From Streptomyces thermodiastaticus (GTDB lineage: Bacteria > Actinomycetota > Actinomycetes > Streptomycetales > Streptomycetaceae), in contig NZ_BNBV01000004.1 in the NCBI RefSeq assembly GCF_014656135.1, positions 204,459 through 268,458 on the forward strand: DNA of 64,000 nucleotides, written 5' to 3'. The translations under genes were made by a program, and so were the position numbers. Positions 55,846 to 64,000 of this stretch are shown in pieces. The notes below the pieces were generated by a model that ran no database searches, was not told the origin of the DNA, and saw only the letters and a list, made by a program, of their open reading frames with translations. Numbering within the stretch: the stretch's first letter is position 1; each line of letters starts with the position of its first letter.

Positions 55846-56501
55846 CGCCGCCCGACACGGGGCGTGGCATAGGCGAGCAGGACCGGGCGGACACGCCCCG
55901 CGACACCTTTCGCATCCTCCACGTCAGCACCGGCAACGTGTGCCGCTCGCCCATCACCGAGCGGCTGACCCGGCACTTCCTCGCGGACCGGCTCGGCGAC
56001 CCGGCCGGCGGCGGGCTGATCGTGGAGAGCGCGGGCACCTGGGGCCACGAGGGCGCGCCCATGGAGACCAACGCCGAGACCGTGCTCGCGGACTTCGGCG
56101 CGGACGCCTCCGGCTTCGTGGGCCGCGAACTGCTCGACGAGCACGTGATCACCGCCGACCTGGTGCTCACCGCCACCCGCGACCACCGCGCCCAGGTCAT
56201 CTCCATGGGCCACTCGGCGGGCCTGCGCACCTTCACGCTCAAGGAGTTCACCCGCCTGGTCAAGGCGATCGACCCGGCCACGCTGCCCCCGCTGGAGCAG
56301 GGGGTGCCCGAACGCGCCCGCGCCCTGGTCAGGGCCGCCGCCGCGCTGCGCGGCTGGCTCGCGGCACCGAGCGCGGAGGCCGACGAGGTGCACGACCCCT
56401 ACGGCGCCCCGCTGCCGTTCTTCCGGTCGATCGGCGACGAGATACACCAGGCGCTGGAGCCGGTGGTGACGGCGCTGACGGGTGTGAGCGCGCGCGGCTG
56501 A
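55842..56501 (+). CDS. Low-molecular-weight protein tyrosine phosphatase-like protein, catalytic Cys missing
   Basis: This 219-residue protein has the LMW-PTP fold: ILHVSTGNVCRSPITERL at the N-terminus, the central helices, and DPYGAPLPFF in place of the DP general-acid loop. In active LMW-PTPs the P-loop is C-x5-R. Here the first position is Ser (S-TGNVC-R), so the nucleophile is lost, although Arg and the second Cys remain. Pseudo-phosphatase or altered chemistry is likely. It starts with TTG inside the sua5 stop, after GAGGTGG. A central stretch has several inserted residues compared with the 150-residue family. Confidence 0.85.
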   Translation: MTPPDTGRGIGEQDRADTPRDTFRILHVSTGNVCRSPITERLTRHFLADRLGDPAGGGLIVESAGTWGHEGAPMETNAETVLADFGADASGFVGRELLDEHVITADLVLTATRDHRAQVISMGHSAGLRTFTLKEFTRLVKAIDPATLPPLEQGVPERARALVRAAAALRGWLAAPSAEADEVHDPYGAPLPFFRSIGDEIHQALEPVVTALTGVSARG

Positions 56502-56651
56502 GGCGCTGCGGCGCGCACCGCGTCGCGAGGCGGGGGCGGCACCGCCGCGGCGGACGGGACACGGGGTACCCGCGAGGCGTAACAGCCGCGCAGGCGGCCC
56601 CGCGCGGGCCTACAGTGGACGTAGCTCACCGCCGACCGCCCGGAGCCCGCC

Positions 56652-57890
56652 ATGCCGGTCACCCCCGCTCTCGAGGCCGACGTCCTGCGGCGGCAGGACC
56701 CCGAAGTGGCCGACATCCTGTCGGGGGAGCTGACCCGGCAGTCGACGTCCCTGCAGCTGATCGCGGCGGAGAACTTCACCTCGCCGGCGGTGCTTGCCGC
56801 GCTCGGCCACCCGCTGGCGAACAAGTACGCCGAGGGCTACCCGGGCGCCCGCCACCACGGCGGCTGCGAGTACGCCGACGCCGCCGAACGGCTCGCGGTC
56901 GAGCGGGCCCGGTCCCTGTTCGGGGCCGAGCACGCCAACGTGCAGGCCCACTCGGGCTCCTCCGCGGTGCTGGCCGCCTACGCGGCGCTGCTGCGCCCGG
57001 GTGACACCGTCCTCGCCCTCGGTCTGCCCTACGGCGGCCACCTCACGCACGGCTCGCCCGCCAACTTCTCCGGGCGCTGGTTCGACTTCGTCGGCTACGG
57101 CGTGGACGCCGCAACCGGGCTCATCGACCACGACCAGGTGCGCACCCTGGCACGGGTGCACCGCCCCAAGGCGATCGTGTGCGGCTCGATCGCCTACCCG
57201 CGCCACCTCGACTACGCCTTCTTCCGGTCGGTCGCCGACGACGTGGGCGCCTACCTCATCGCCGACGCCGCACACCCCATCGGGCTGGTGGCCGGGAAGG
57301 CGGCGCCCAGCCCGGTGCCGTACGCCGACGTGGTGTGCGCCACCACGCACAAGGTGCTGCGCGGTCCGCGCGGCGGGATGATCCTGTGCGGCGCCGAGCT
57401 GGCCGGCCGGGTGGACCGGGCGGTGTTCCCCTTCACCCAGGGCGGTGCGCAGATGCACACCATCGCCGCGAAGGCGGTGGCGTTCGCCGAGGCGGCCACA
57501 CCCGCCTTCGCCGCCTACGCCCGCCAGGTGGTCGCCAACGCCCGCGTGCTGGCCGCGCAGCTGGCCGTGGAGGGCCTGCGGGTGACCACCGGCGGCACCG
57601 ACACTCACCTGATCACCGCCGACCCCGCACCGCTGGGTGTGGACGGCCGCACCGCCCGCGCCCGGCTCGCCGCGGCGGGCATCGTCCTGGACTGCTGTGC
57701 GCTGCCGCACACCGAGGCCCGCGGGCTGCGCCTGGGCACGGCGGCGGTGACCACGCAGGGCATGACGCAGGAGGAGATGCAGTGGATCGCCGTGCTGCTC
57801 GGCAAGCTGCTGCGCGGTGATCTGGACCCCGCACGGGCCCGCGCGGAGGTGCGGGAACTGGTGGCCGCGTTCCCGCCCTACGCACGGTGA
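56652..57890 (+). CDS. glyA: Serine hydroxymethyltransferase-like PLP enzyme
   Basis: This 412-residue fold-type I PLP enzyme converts serine and tetrahydrofolate to glycine and methylene-THF. LQLIAAENFTSPAV, NKYAEGYPGARHHGGCEYAD, HSGSSAVLAAYAALLRPGD, YLIADAAHPIGLVA and the PLP-lysine site CATTHKVLRGPRGGMI are present. Small departures from the housekeeping GlyA (HH for YY, KV for KT) suggest that this is the secondary Streptomyces paralogue. A TACAGT -10-like hexamer lies at 56611-56616. Strict GlyA activity is probable, not proven. Confidence 0.9.
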   Translation: MPVTPALEADVLRRQDPEVADILSGELTRQSTSLQLIAAENFTSPAVLAALGHPLANKYAEGYPGARHHGGCEYADAAERLAVERARSLFGAEHANVQAHSGSSAVLAAYAALLRPGDTVLALGLPYGGHLTHGSPANFSGRWFDFVGYGVDAATGLIDHDQVRTLARVHRPKAIVCGSIAYPRHLDYAFFRSVADDVGAYLIADAAHPIGLVAGKAAPSPVPYADVVCATTHKVLRGPRGGMILCGAELAGRVDRAVFPFTQGGAQMHTIAAKAVAFAEAATPAFAAYARQVVANARVLAAQLAVEGLRVTTGGTDTHLITADPAPLGVDGRTARARLAAAGIVLDCCALPHTEARGLRLGTAAVTTQGMTQEEMQWIAVLLGKLLRGDLDPARARAEVRELVAAFPPYAR

Positions 57891-58047
57891 AAGGGGCGGC
57901 AGGCGTGAGGCACCGGGCAGGGAAGGGCGTACAAACCCGTACACAGGTGCACGTGCAACCATCGACGCTACCCGGAAGTCCTCATGGACATACCTGCGTC
58001 GCTAGGGTGTGGGACACAGATGGCCAGCGAGACCTGTGGGGAAGCCC
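57891..58047 (+). promoter_or_regulatory. Promoter region of the GlcNAc-1-phosphate transferase gene
   Basis: TAGGGT (58003-58008) is a good -10, 40 bp before the GTG start. Upstream lie CGTACA twice (57929-57945) and the perfect palindrome TGCACGTGCA (57948-57957), possible regulator sites. Confidence 0.4.
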
Positions 58048-59409
58048 GTGCGTGAATACCTGCTGACGCTCTGCATCACGGCCGCGGTGACGTACCTGCT
58101 GACAGAGCCGGTGCGCAAGTTCGCGATCGTGGCGAGGGCCATGCCGGAGATCCGGGCGCGCGACGTGCACAAGCAGCCCACTCCGCGGCTGGGCGGGATC
58201 GCGATGTTCTTCGGCCTGTGCGCGGGCCTGCTGGCGGCCGGCCACCTGACCAACCTCAGCGACGTCTTCGAGAAGTCCAACGAGCCGCGCGCGCTGCTCT
58301 CCGGTGCCGCGCTGATCTGGCTGATCGGTGTCCTGGACGACAAGTTCGAGATCGACGCCCTGATCAAGCTGGGCGGCCAGATGATCGCCGCCGGTGTGAT
58401 GGTGATGCAGGGTCTGACGATCCTGTGGCTGCCGGTCCCGGGTGTCGGCACGGTCGCGCTCACCCAGTGGCAGGGCACGCTGCTGACGGTGGCGCTGGTC
58501 GTCATCACGATCAACGCGGTGAACTTCGTCGACGGGCTGGACGGCCTGGCCGCCGGCATGGTGTGCATCGCGGCCGCCGCGTTCTTCATGTACGCCTACC
58601 GGATCTGGTACTCGTACGGCATCGAAGCCGCCGCTCCGGCCACCCTGTTCGCGGCCGTGCTGATGGGCATGTGCCTGGGCTTCCTGCCGCACAACATGCA
58701 CCCGGCCCGGATCTTCATGGGCGACTCGGGGTCCATGCTGATCGGCCTGGTGCTGGCCGCCGGGGCGATCTCGGTGACCGGGCAGGTCGACCCGGACCTG
58801 ATGAACCTGTTCACCGGTTCCGAACGCAACTCCGTGCACCAGATGGTGCCGGTCTACATCCCGCTGCTGATGCCGCTGACCATCATCGCGATCCCCACCG
58901 CCGACTTCGTCTTCGCGGTGGTGCGGCGCACCTGGCGGGGCCAGTCGCCGTTCGCCGCCGACCGCGGCCACCTGCACCACCGGCTGCTGCAGATCGGGCA
59001 CTCGCACAGCCGGGCCGTGCTGATCATGTACTTCTGGGCGGCGCTGATCGGCTTCGGCGCGCTGGCCTACTCGGTGAACAACGCGTCCATGTGGATCGTG
59101 CTGGGCATCGTCGTCCTCAGCTTCATCGGCCTGGTGCTGCTCCTGCTGCCGCGGTTCCAGCCGCGGGCGCCGCGCTGGGCCGAGCGGTTCGTGCCGCCGC
59201 GCTACCGCCGCCGTCGCCCGCGTGCGGCGGAGCAGGCCGCCGCGCTCGCCGCGGAGGCGGCCGGTGAGGCGGCACAGGCCGGCGAGGCGGCCGGGACCGG
59301 TGAGAGTTCCGCGCATCTGGCGACGGCGGCAGCGGGAGTCAACGGAGCGAGTGCCCTCGGCGCCCGTCCGCGTCTCCTCGACGGGCGGAAGGCGGAAACG
59401 TCGCGCTGA
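58048..59409 (+). CDS. Polyprenyl-phosphate GlcNAc-1-phosphate transferase (WecA/TagO type)
   Basis: This 453-residue polytopic enzyme (about 11 helices) transfers GlcNAc-1-phosphate to a polyprenyl carrier and starts wall glycopolymer synthesis. Catalytic motifs are VLDDKFEIDALIKL (DD), NAVNFVDGLDGLAAG, FMGDSGSMLIGL and DRGHLHHRLLQIGHSHSR, the HxHH-type loop of this family. A C-terminal cytoplasmic tail of about 80 residues is Ala/Glu/Gly-rich and disordered. GTG 58048 follows GGGGA. Confidence 0.93.
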   Translation: MREYLLTLCITAAVTYLLTEPVRKFAIVARAMPEIRARDVHKQPTPRLGGIAMFFGLCAGLLAAGHLTNLSDVFEKSNEPRALLSGAALIWLIGVLDDKFEIDALIKLGGQMIAAGVMVMQGLTILWLPVPGVGTVALTQWQGTLLTVALVVITINAVNFVDGLDGLAAGMVCIAAAAFFMYAYRIWYSYGIEAAAPATLFAAVLMGMCLGFLPHNMHPARIFMGDSGSMLIGLVLAAGAISVTGQVDPDLMNLFTGSERNSVHQMVPVYIPLLMPLTIIAIPTADFVFAVVRRTWRGQSPFAADRGHLHHRLLQIGHSHSRAVLIMYFWAALIGFGALAYSVNNASMWIVLGIVVLSFIGLVLLLLPRFQPRAPRWAERFVPPRYRRRRPRAAEQAAALAAEAAGEAAQAGEAAGTGESSAHLATAAAGVNGASALGARPRLLDGRKAETSR

Positions 59410-59518
59410 CGTTCAAGGTAAGAATCTGACTAAAGCGTTGCCGATTCATGGGAGTGCAAATCCGACCGACCCCGGGCAAAACGGTCAGGTTTTTGCACAA
59501 GAGTGCAGTATCGGCCGC

Positions 59519-59583
59519 ACGTGTGACGGCAAGCACACGTCTCAGGTAAAGACCTCATCAAATAGTTTGTGATACGGTTCACG
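59519..59583 (+). promoter_or_regulatory. Two Crp-like inverted repeats upstream of the atp operon
   Basis: ACGTGTG-N8-CACACGT (59519-59540) is a perfect 7-bp inverted repeat. TGTGA-TACGGT-TCACG (59568-59583) matches the CRP consensus in both arms except the last base. Both contain GTG-N8-CAC, close to the Streptomyces Crp pattern GTG-N6-GNCAC. A TGCAC-AAGA-GTGCA hairpin lies at about 59494-59507. Confidence 0.5.
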
Positions 59584-59708
59584 AGAACCCCGGATACACC
59601 CGAAGGACCCGAGTGCGCGGGGCCTTGGTGTGGAGGATGGTTGTCCCGACCGGGGACTACGCTCGTCCATGACGACACCCTGCCCCCAGTGAAAGCGGAG
59701 TTGCCGCC

Positions 59709-60146
59709 ATGCCGTCCAATGACGCCCGGAACCTCCTGCACACCGCAGTGCCCACCGCAGCCGTCGGTGTGGTCGCGGTGGCGGTCAGCGGCGCCGTCGC
59801 CGGCGGCAAGGGTGCGATCGGGGCCGCGGTCGGCGCAGCCCTGGCGATCGTCTTCATGGGGATCGGCCTGTACGTGCTGCAGTGGACGGCGAAAACGCTG
59901 CCGCAGCTGTTCCAGGCCATGGGTTTGATGCTCTACGTCGCCCAGCTCCTGCTTCTCATGATCTTCCTCGCCGTCTTCAAGAACACCTCTTTGTTCGACG
60001 GCAAGGCGTTCGCGTTCTCGCTCATCGTCGCGACCGTCGTGTGGATGGCCGCACAGGCGCGCGCGCACATGAAGGCCAAGATCTTCTATGTGGAACCGGA
60101 CTCCGCCAAGAGCGGGCAGCCCCAGAACACAGGGTCCCCGTCGTGA
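59709..60146 (+). CDS. atpI: ATP synthase protein I
   Basis: This 145-residue small membrane protein has four helices and the pattern AVGAALAIVFMGIGLYVL, LYVAQLLLLMIFLAVF, FAFSLIVATVVWMAAQARAHMKAKIFYVEP. AtpI assists assembly of the c-ring or ion supply. It is first in the operon and precedes atpB by 225 bp, a wide gap for the operon. ATG 59709 is the only good start. Confidence 0.9.
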   Translation: MPSNDARNLLHTAVPTAAVGVVAVAVSGAVAGGKGAIGAAVGAALAIVFMGIGLYVLQWTAKTLPQLFQAMGLMLYVAQLLLLMIFLAVFKNTSLFDGKAFAFSLIVATVVWMAAQARAHMKAKIFYVEPDSAKSGQPQNTGSPS

Positions 60147-60371
60147 GGGGTAGGGCCGGGATAAAGACGTATGCGATCTCCTGCTATCGTCCGGTGCCAA
60201 CTGCGGCATCGCGGGCGCGGGCATCTGAGCTGACGCCTGCACGATCGCGAGGCTCGATGCCCCCCAGCCGCTCCCACATCCGTTACACCAGTCCGGTGCC
60301 GATCCGCGGCCGCGCGCCGCGCCGACACAACGAGGTTGCCGTATCCATGCGTCATGCCGAAGGAGCCCGCG

Positions 60372-61507
<1,136 letters not shown>

Positions 61508-61546
61508 TCAGCGCTTACCCGACACGTTTCGACGAAAGGCACTGAT

Positions 61547-62098
61547 GTGATCGCCAACCTGGCACAGCTGGCGGCCGAGGAGACGGAGCAGAACCCGCTC
61601 CTGCCGGCCGGCCCCGAGCTGCTCGTCGGCACCATCGCCTTCGCCATCGTGTTCTTCTTCTTCTGGAAGAAGCTGCTTCCGAACATCAACAAGGTTCTGG
61701 AGGAGCGTCGCGCGGCGATCGAAGGCGGCATCGAAGAGGCCGAGGCCATGAAGGTCGAGGCCCAGAGCGTCCTGGAGCAGTACAAGGCCCAGCTCGCCGA
61801 GGCCCGGCACGAGGCCGCGCGCCTGCGCCAGGAGGCGCAGGAGCAGGGTGCCGCGCTCATCGCCGAGATGCGGGCCGAGGGCCAGCGTCAGCGCGAGGAG
61901 ATCATCGCCGCCGGTCACGCCCAGATCGAGGCCGACCGCAAGGCCGCCGCGGCCGCGCTCCGCCAGGACGTCGGCAGGCTCGCCACCGAGCTGGCCGGCA
62001 AGCTCGTCGGTGAGTCCCTCGAGGACCACGCCCGGCAGAGCCGCGTGATCGACCGCTTCCTCGACGAGCTCGAGGAGAAGGCCGAGGCCGCGCGATGA
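61547..62098 (+). CDS. atpF: ATP synthase F0 subunit b
   Basis: This 183-residue subunit has one N-terminal membrane helix (LLVGTIAFAIVFFFFWKKLLP) followed by a long amphipathic coiled coil that forms the peripheral stalk. It starts with GTG 61547 after GAAAGG. Its stop overlaps the atpH start (ATGA). Confidence 0.96.
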   Translation: MIANLAQLAAEETEQNPLLPAGPELLVGTIAFAIVFFFFWKKLLPNINKVLEERRAAIEGGIEEAEAMKVEAQSVLEQYKAQLAEARHEAARLRQEAQEQGAALIAEMRAEGQRQREEIIAAGHAQIEADRKAAAAALRQDVGRLATELAGKLVGESLEDHARQSRVIDRFLDELEEKAEAAR

Positions 62099-62910
62099 AC
62101 GGAGCGAGCCGTGAGGCTCTGACCGCCGCACGTGAGCGTCTCGACGCCCTGACGGACTCCACGTCCGCCTCCGCCGCGCGGCTCGCCGACGAACTGGCGG
62201 CCGTCACGGCGCTGCTCCACCGCGAGGTCGGCCTGCGTCGGGTCCTCACCGACCCGGCGCAGCCCGGTGAGGCCAAGGCCACGCTGGTCCAGCGCCTGCT
62301 GGGCGACCGGGTCGGCGGGCAGACCGTGGACCTGGTGTCGGGCATGGTGCGCGCGCGGTGGTCGCAGCCTCGGGACCTGGTGGACGCCCTGGAGGAGCTG
62401 GCGAACCTCGCCGACCTCACCTCGGCCGAGCGCTCCGGCACGCTCGACAGCGTGGAGGACGAGCTGTTCCGCTTCGGGCGGATCGTCTCCTCCAGCACCG
62501 AGCTGCGCGCGGCGCTGACCGACCGGGCCGCGAGCGCGTCGGCCAAGACCGAGCTGCTGCGCCGGCTGCTCGGCGGACGGGTCGACCCGGTCACGGAGCG
62601 TCTGGTCACGCGCCTGGTGACGGCACCGCGCGGACGTAGCCTGGAGGCGGGACTTGAGTCCCTGTCCAAGCTCGCCGCCGAGCGCCGCAACCGCATGGTC
62701 GCCGTCGTCACCTCGGCGGTCCCGCTGAGCGACACGCAGAAGCGGCGCCTGGGCGCCGCCCTCGCCAAGCTCTACGGGCGCGAGATGCACCTGAATCTCG
62801 ACGTGGACCCCGAGCTGATCGGCGGGATCCGGGTGCAGGTCGGTGACGAGATCATCAACGGCTCGCTCGCGGACCGGCTCGAGGACGCGGCCCGCCGCCT
62901 GGCGAGCTGA
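62095..62910 (+). CDS. atpH: ATP synthase F1 subunit delta
   Basis: This 271-residue OSCP/delta subunit joins the stalk to the F1 head. It is about 90 residues longer than in E. coli because of an N-terminal extension of the actinobacterial type. The C-terminal signature [36 protein letters not shown] is intact. It is translationally coupled to atpF. Confidence 0.95.
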   Translation: MNGASREALTAARERLDALTDSTSASAARLADELAAVTALLHREVGLRRVLTDPAQPGEAKATLVQRLLGDRVGGQTVDLVSGMVRARWSQPRDLVDALEELANLADLTSAERSGTLDSVEDELFRFGRIVSSSTELRAALTDRAASASAKTELLRRLLGGRVDPVTERLVTRLVTAPRGRSLEAGLESLSKLAAERRNRMVAVVTSAVPLSDTQKRRLGAALAKLYGREMHLNLDVDPELIGGIRVQVGDEIINGSLADRLEDAARRLAS

Positions 62911-63050
62911 GCAGCAACTCAACAGCACGACGTACACGACGGCCCTGGTTGGGCCGTGCAGAGGATTCACCTCTTAGCGGGGGAGTCCCCGACTCGTGGC
63001 ATACCCCCCGAGTGAAACTTCGGGCCCAACAAGGAGAGCAGGGAACCCAG

Positions 63051-64000
63051 ATGGCGGAGCTCACGATCCGGCCGGATGAGATCCGGGACGCGCTGGAGGA
63101 CTTCGTCCAGTCGTACAAGCCGGACGCGGCCTCGCGCGAGGAAGTCGGCACGGTCACCCTTGCCGGCGACGGCATTGCGAAGGTCGAGGGTCTGCCCTCG
63201 GCCATGGCCAACGAGCTGCTGAAGTTCGAGGACGGCACCCTCGGCCTCGCCCTCAACCTCGAGGAGCGCGAGATCGGTGCCATCGTCCTCGGCGAGTTCA
63301 GCGGCATCGAGGAGGGCCAGTCGGTCACCCGCACCGGCGAGGTCCTGTCCGTCGCCGTCGGCGAGGGCTACCTCGGCCGTGTGGTCGACCCGCTCGGCAA
63401 CCCGATCGACGGCCTCGGCGAGATCGAGACCGAGGGCCGCCGCGCCCTCGAGCTGCAGGCCCCCACGGTCATGCAGCGCAAGTCGGTGCACGAGCCGATG
63501 GAGACGGGCTACAAGGCCGTCGACGCCATGACCCCGATCGGCCGCGGCCAGCGCCAGCTGATCATCGGCGACCGCCAGACCGGCAAGACCGCCCTGGCCG
63601 TCGACACGATCATCAACCAGCGCGACAACTGGCGCTCGGGCGACCCGAAGAAGCAGGTGCGCTGCATCTACGTCGCCATCGGCCAGAAGGGTTCCACCAT
63701 CGCGTCGGTGCGCCGCGCGCTGGAGGAGAACGGCGCGCTGGAGTACACCACCATCGTCGCCGCCCCGGCCTCCGACCCGGCCGGCTTCAAGTACCTCGCC
63801 CCGTACACCGGCTCGGCCATCGGCCAGCACTGGATGTACCAGGGCAAGCACGTCCTGATCGTCTTCGACGACCTGTCGAAGCAGGCCGACGCCTACCGTG
63901 CCGTCTCCCTGCTGCTGCGCCGTCCGCCGGGGCGCGAGGCCTACCCGGGTGACGTCTTCTACCTGCACTCCCGGCTGCTGGAGCGCTGCGCCAAGCTCTC
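63051..64000 (+). CDS. atpA: ATP synthase F1 subunit alpha, 3' end beyond window
   Basis: The first 316 residues of the catalytic-head alpha subunit are present. [19 protein letters not shown], the Walker A site [15 protein letters not shown], Walker [17 protein letters not shown] and [19 protein letters not shown] are all intact. ATG 63051 follows AAGGAG (63031) and GGGA sites. The frame is open to the edge; atpG, atpD and atpC should follow outside. Confidence 0.97.
   Translation, partial: MAELTIRPDEIRDALEDFVQSYKPDAASREEVGTVTLAGDGIAKVEGLPSAMANELLKFEDGTLGLALNLEEREIGAIVLGEFSGIEEGQSVTRTGEVLSVAVGEGYLGRVVDPLGNPIDGLGEIETEGRRALELQAPTVMQRKSVHEPMETGYKAVDAMTPIGRGQRQLIIGDRQTGKTALAVDTIINQRDNWRSGDPKKQVRCIYVAIGQKGSTIASVRRALEENGALEYTTIVAAPASDPAGFKYLAPYTGSAIGQHWMYQGKHVLIVFDDLSKQADAYRAVSLLLRRPPGREAYPGDVFYLHSRLLERCAKL

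Overview
This window is high-GC actinobacterial chromosome, and everything points to Streptomyces. Codon third positions are almost all G or C, GTG and TTG starts are common, and neighbouring genes are often coupled by ATGA or TTGA overlaps. The order kgd, two-component system, lon, lysozyme, a conservon, SEDS/PBP pair, LigD/Ku, tRNA-Arg, lysA-hom-thrC-thrB-rho-rpmE-prfA-prmC-sua5, glyA, wecA-type transferase and atp operon matches, as far as I recall, the S. coelicolor SCO5281-SCO5371 core region. No plasmid, phage, insertion sequence or CRISPR array is visible.

Bases 1-7,780 are the right edge of an aromatic (type II) polyketide cluster: an acyl-CoA ligase cut by the window edge, a two-domain aromatase/cyclase, an ActIII-type ketoreductase, a SnoaL/NTF2-like protein, a DHA2 exporter, an FAD monooxygenase and a second SDR. 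The minimal PKS is not in view. The divergent promoter region between the ketoreductase and the SnoaL-like gene holds two sets of TCGA-type heptamers at 11-bp pitch, each ending 8 bp from a -10-like hexamer. That is the layout of SARP activator sites. A strong hairpin at 7,841-7,881 separates the cluster from the core gene kgd.

Bases 7,900-28,200 hold the kgd E1/E2 fusion, a sensor kinase/response regulator pair, an orphan spermidine-synthase-like protein, lon with an HspR (HAIR) operator, a GH25 lysozyme whose 3' end has been copied into a 90-bp tandem array, a MarR regulator, a PP2C-like phosphatase, and a complete conservon (nitrate-sensing histidine kinase, Roadblock, DUF742, GTPase) followed by a StyA-like flavoprotein, then an NlpC/P60 hydrolase. 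Bases 28,300-41,400 hold a TetR regulator, two divergent diiron oxygenases, a proline-rich membrane protein, an SH3-SEDS-PBP cell-wall cassette, a NERD protein, a divergent NHEJ pair (LigD polymerase and Ku), a conserved protein of unknown function, and a 685-bp non-coding stretch. That stretch contains a tRNA-like sequence whose 3' half precedes its 5' half, and ends at tRNA-Arg(CCG).

Bases 41,500-57,900 are amino-acid and expression genes: a stand-alone receiver protein, nrtL, lysA, hom, thrC, thrB, rho, an LCP ligase, rpmE behind a SigR-type promoter, prfA, prmC, sua5, a phosphatase-fold protein that lacks its catalytic cysteine, and glyA. Bases 58,000-64,000 hold a polyprenyl-phosphate GlcNAc-1-phosphate transferase and the atpI-B-E-F-H-A genes, with Crp-like inverted repeats upstream of atpI. 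The main novelty candidates are the permuted tRNA-like element, the lysozyme repeat array, the SARP divergent promoter, the Crp-like sites before atp, and the Ser-for-Cys phosphatase.
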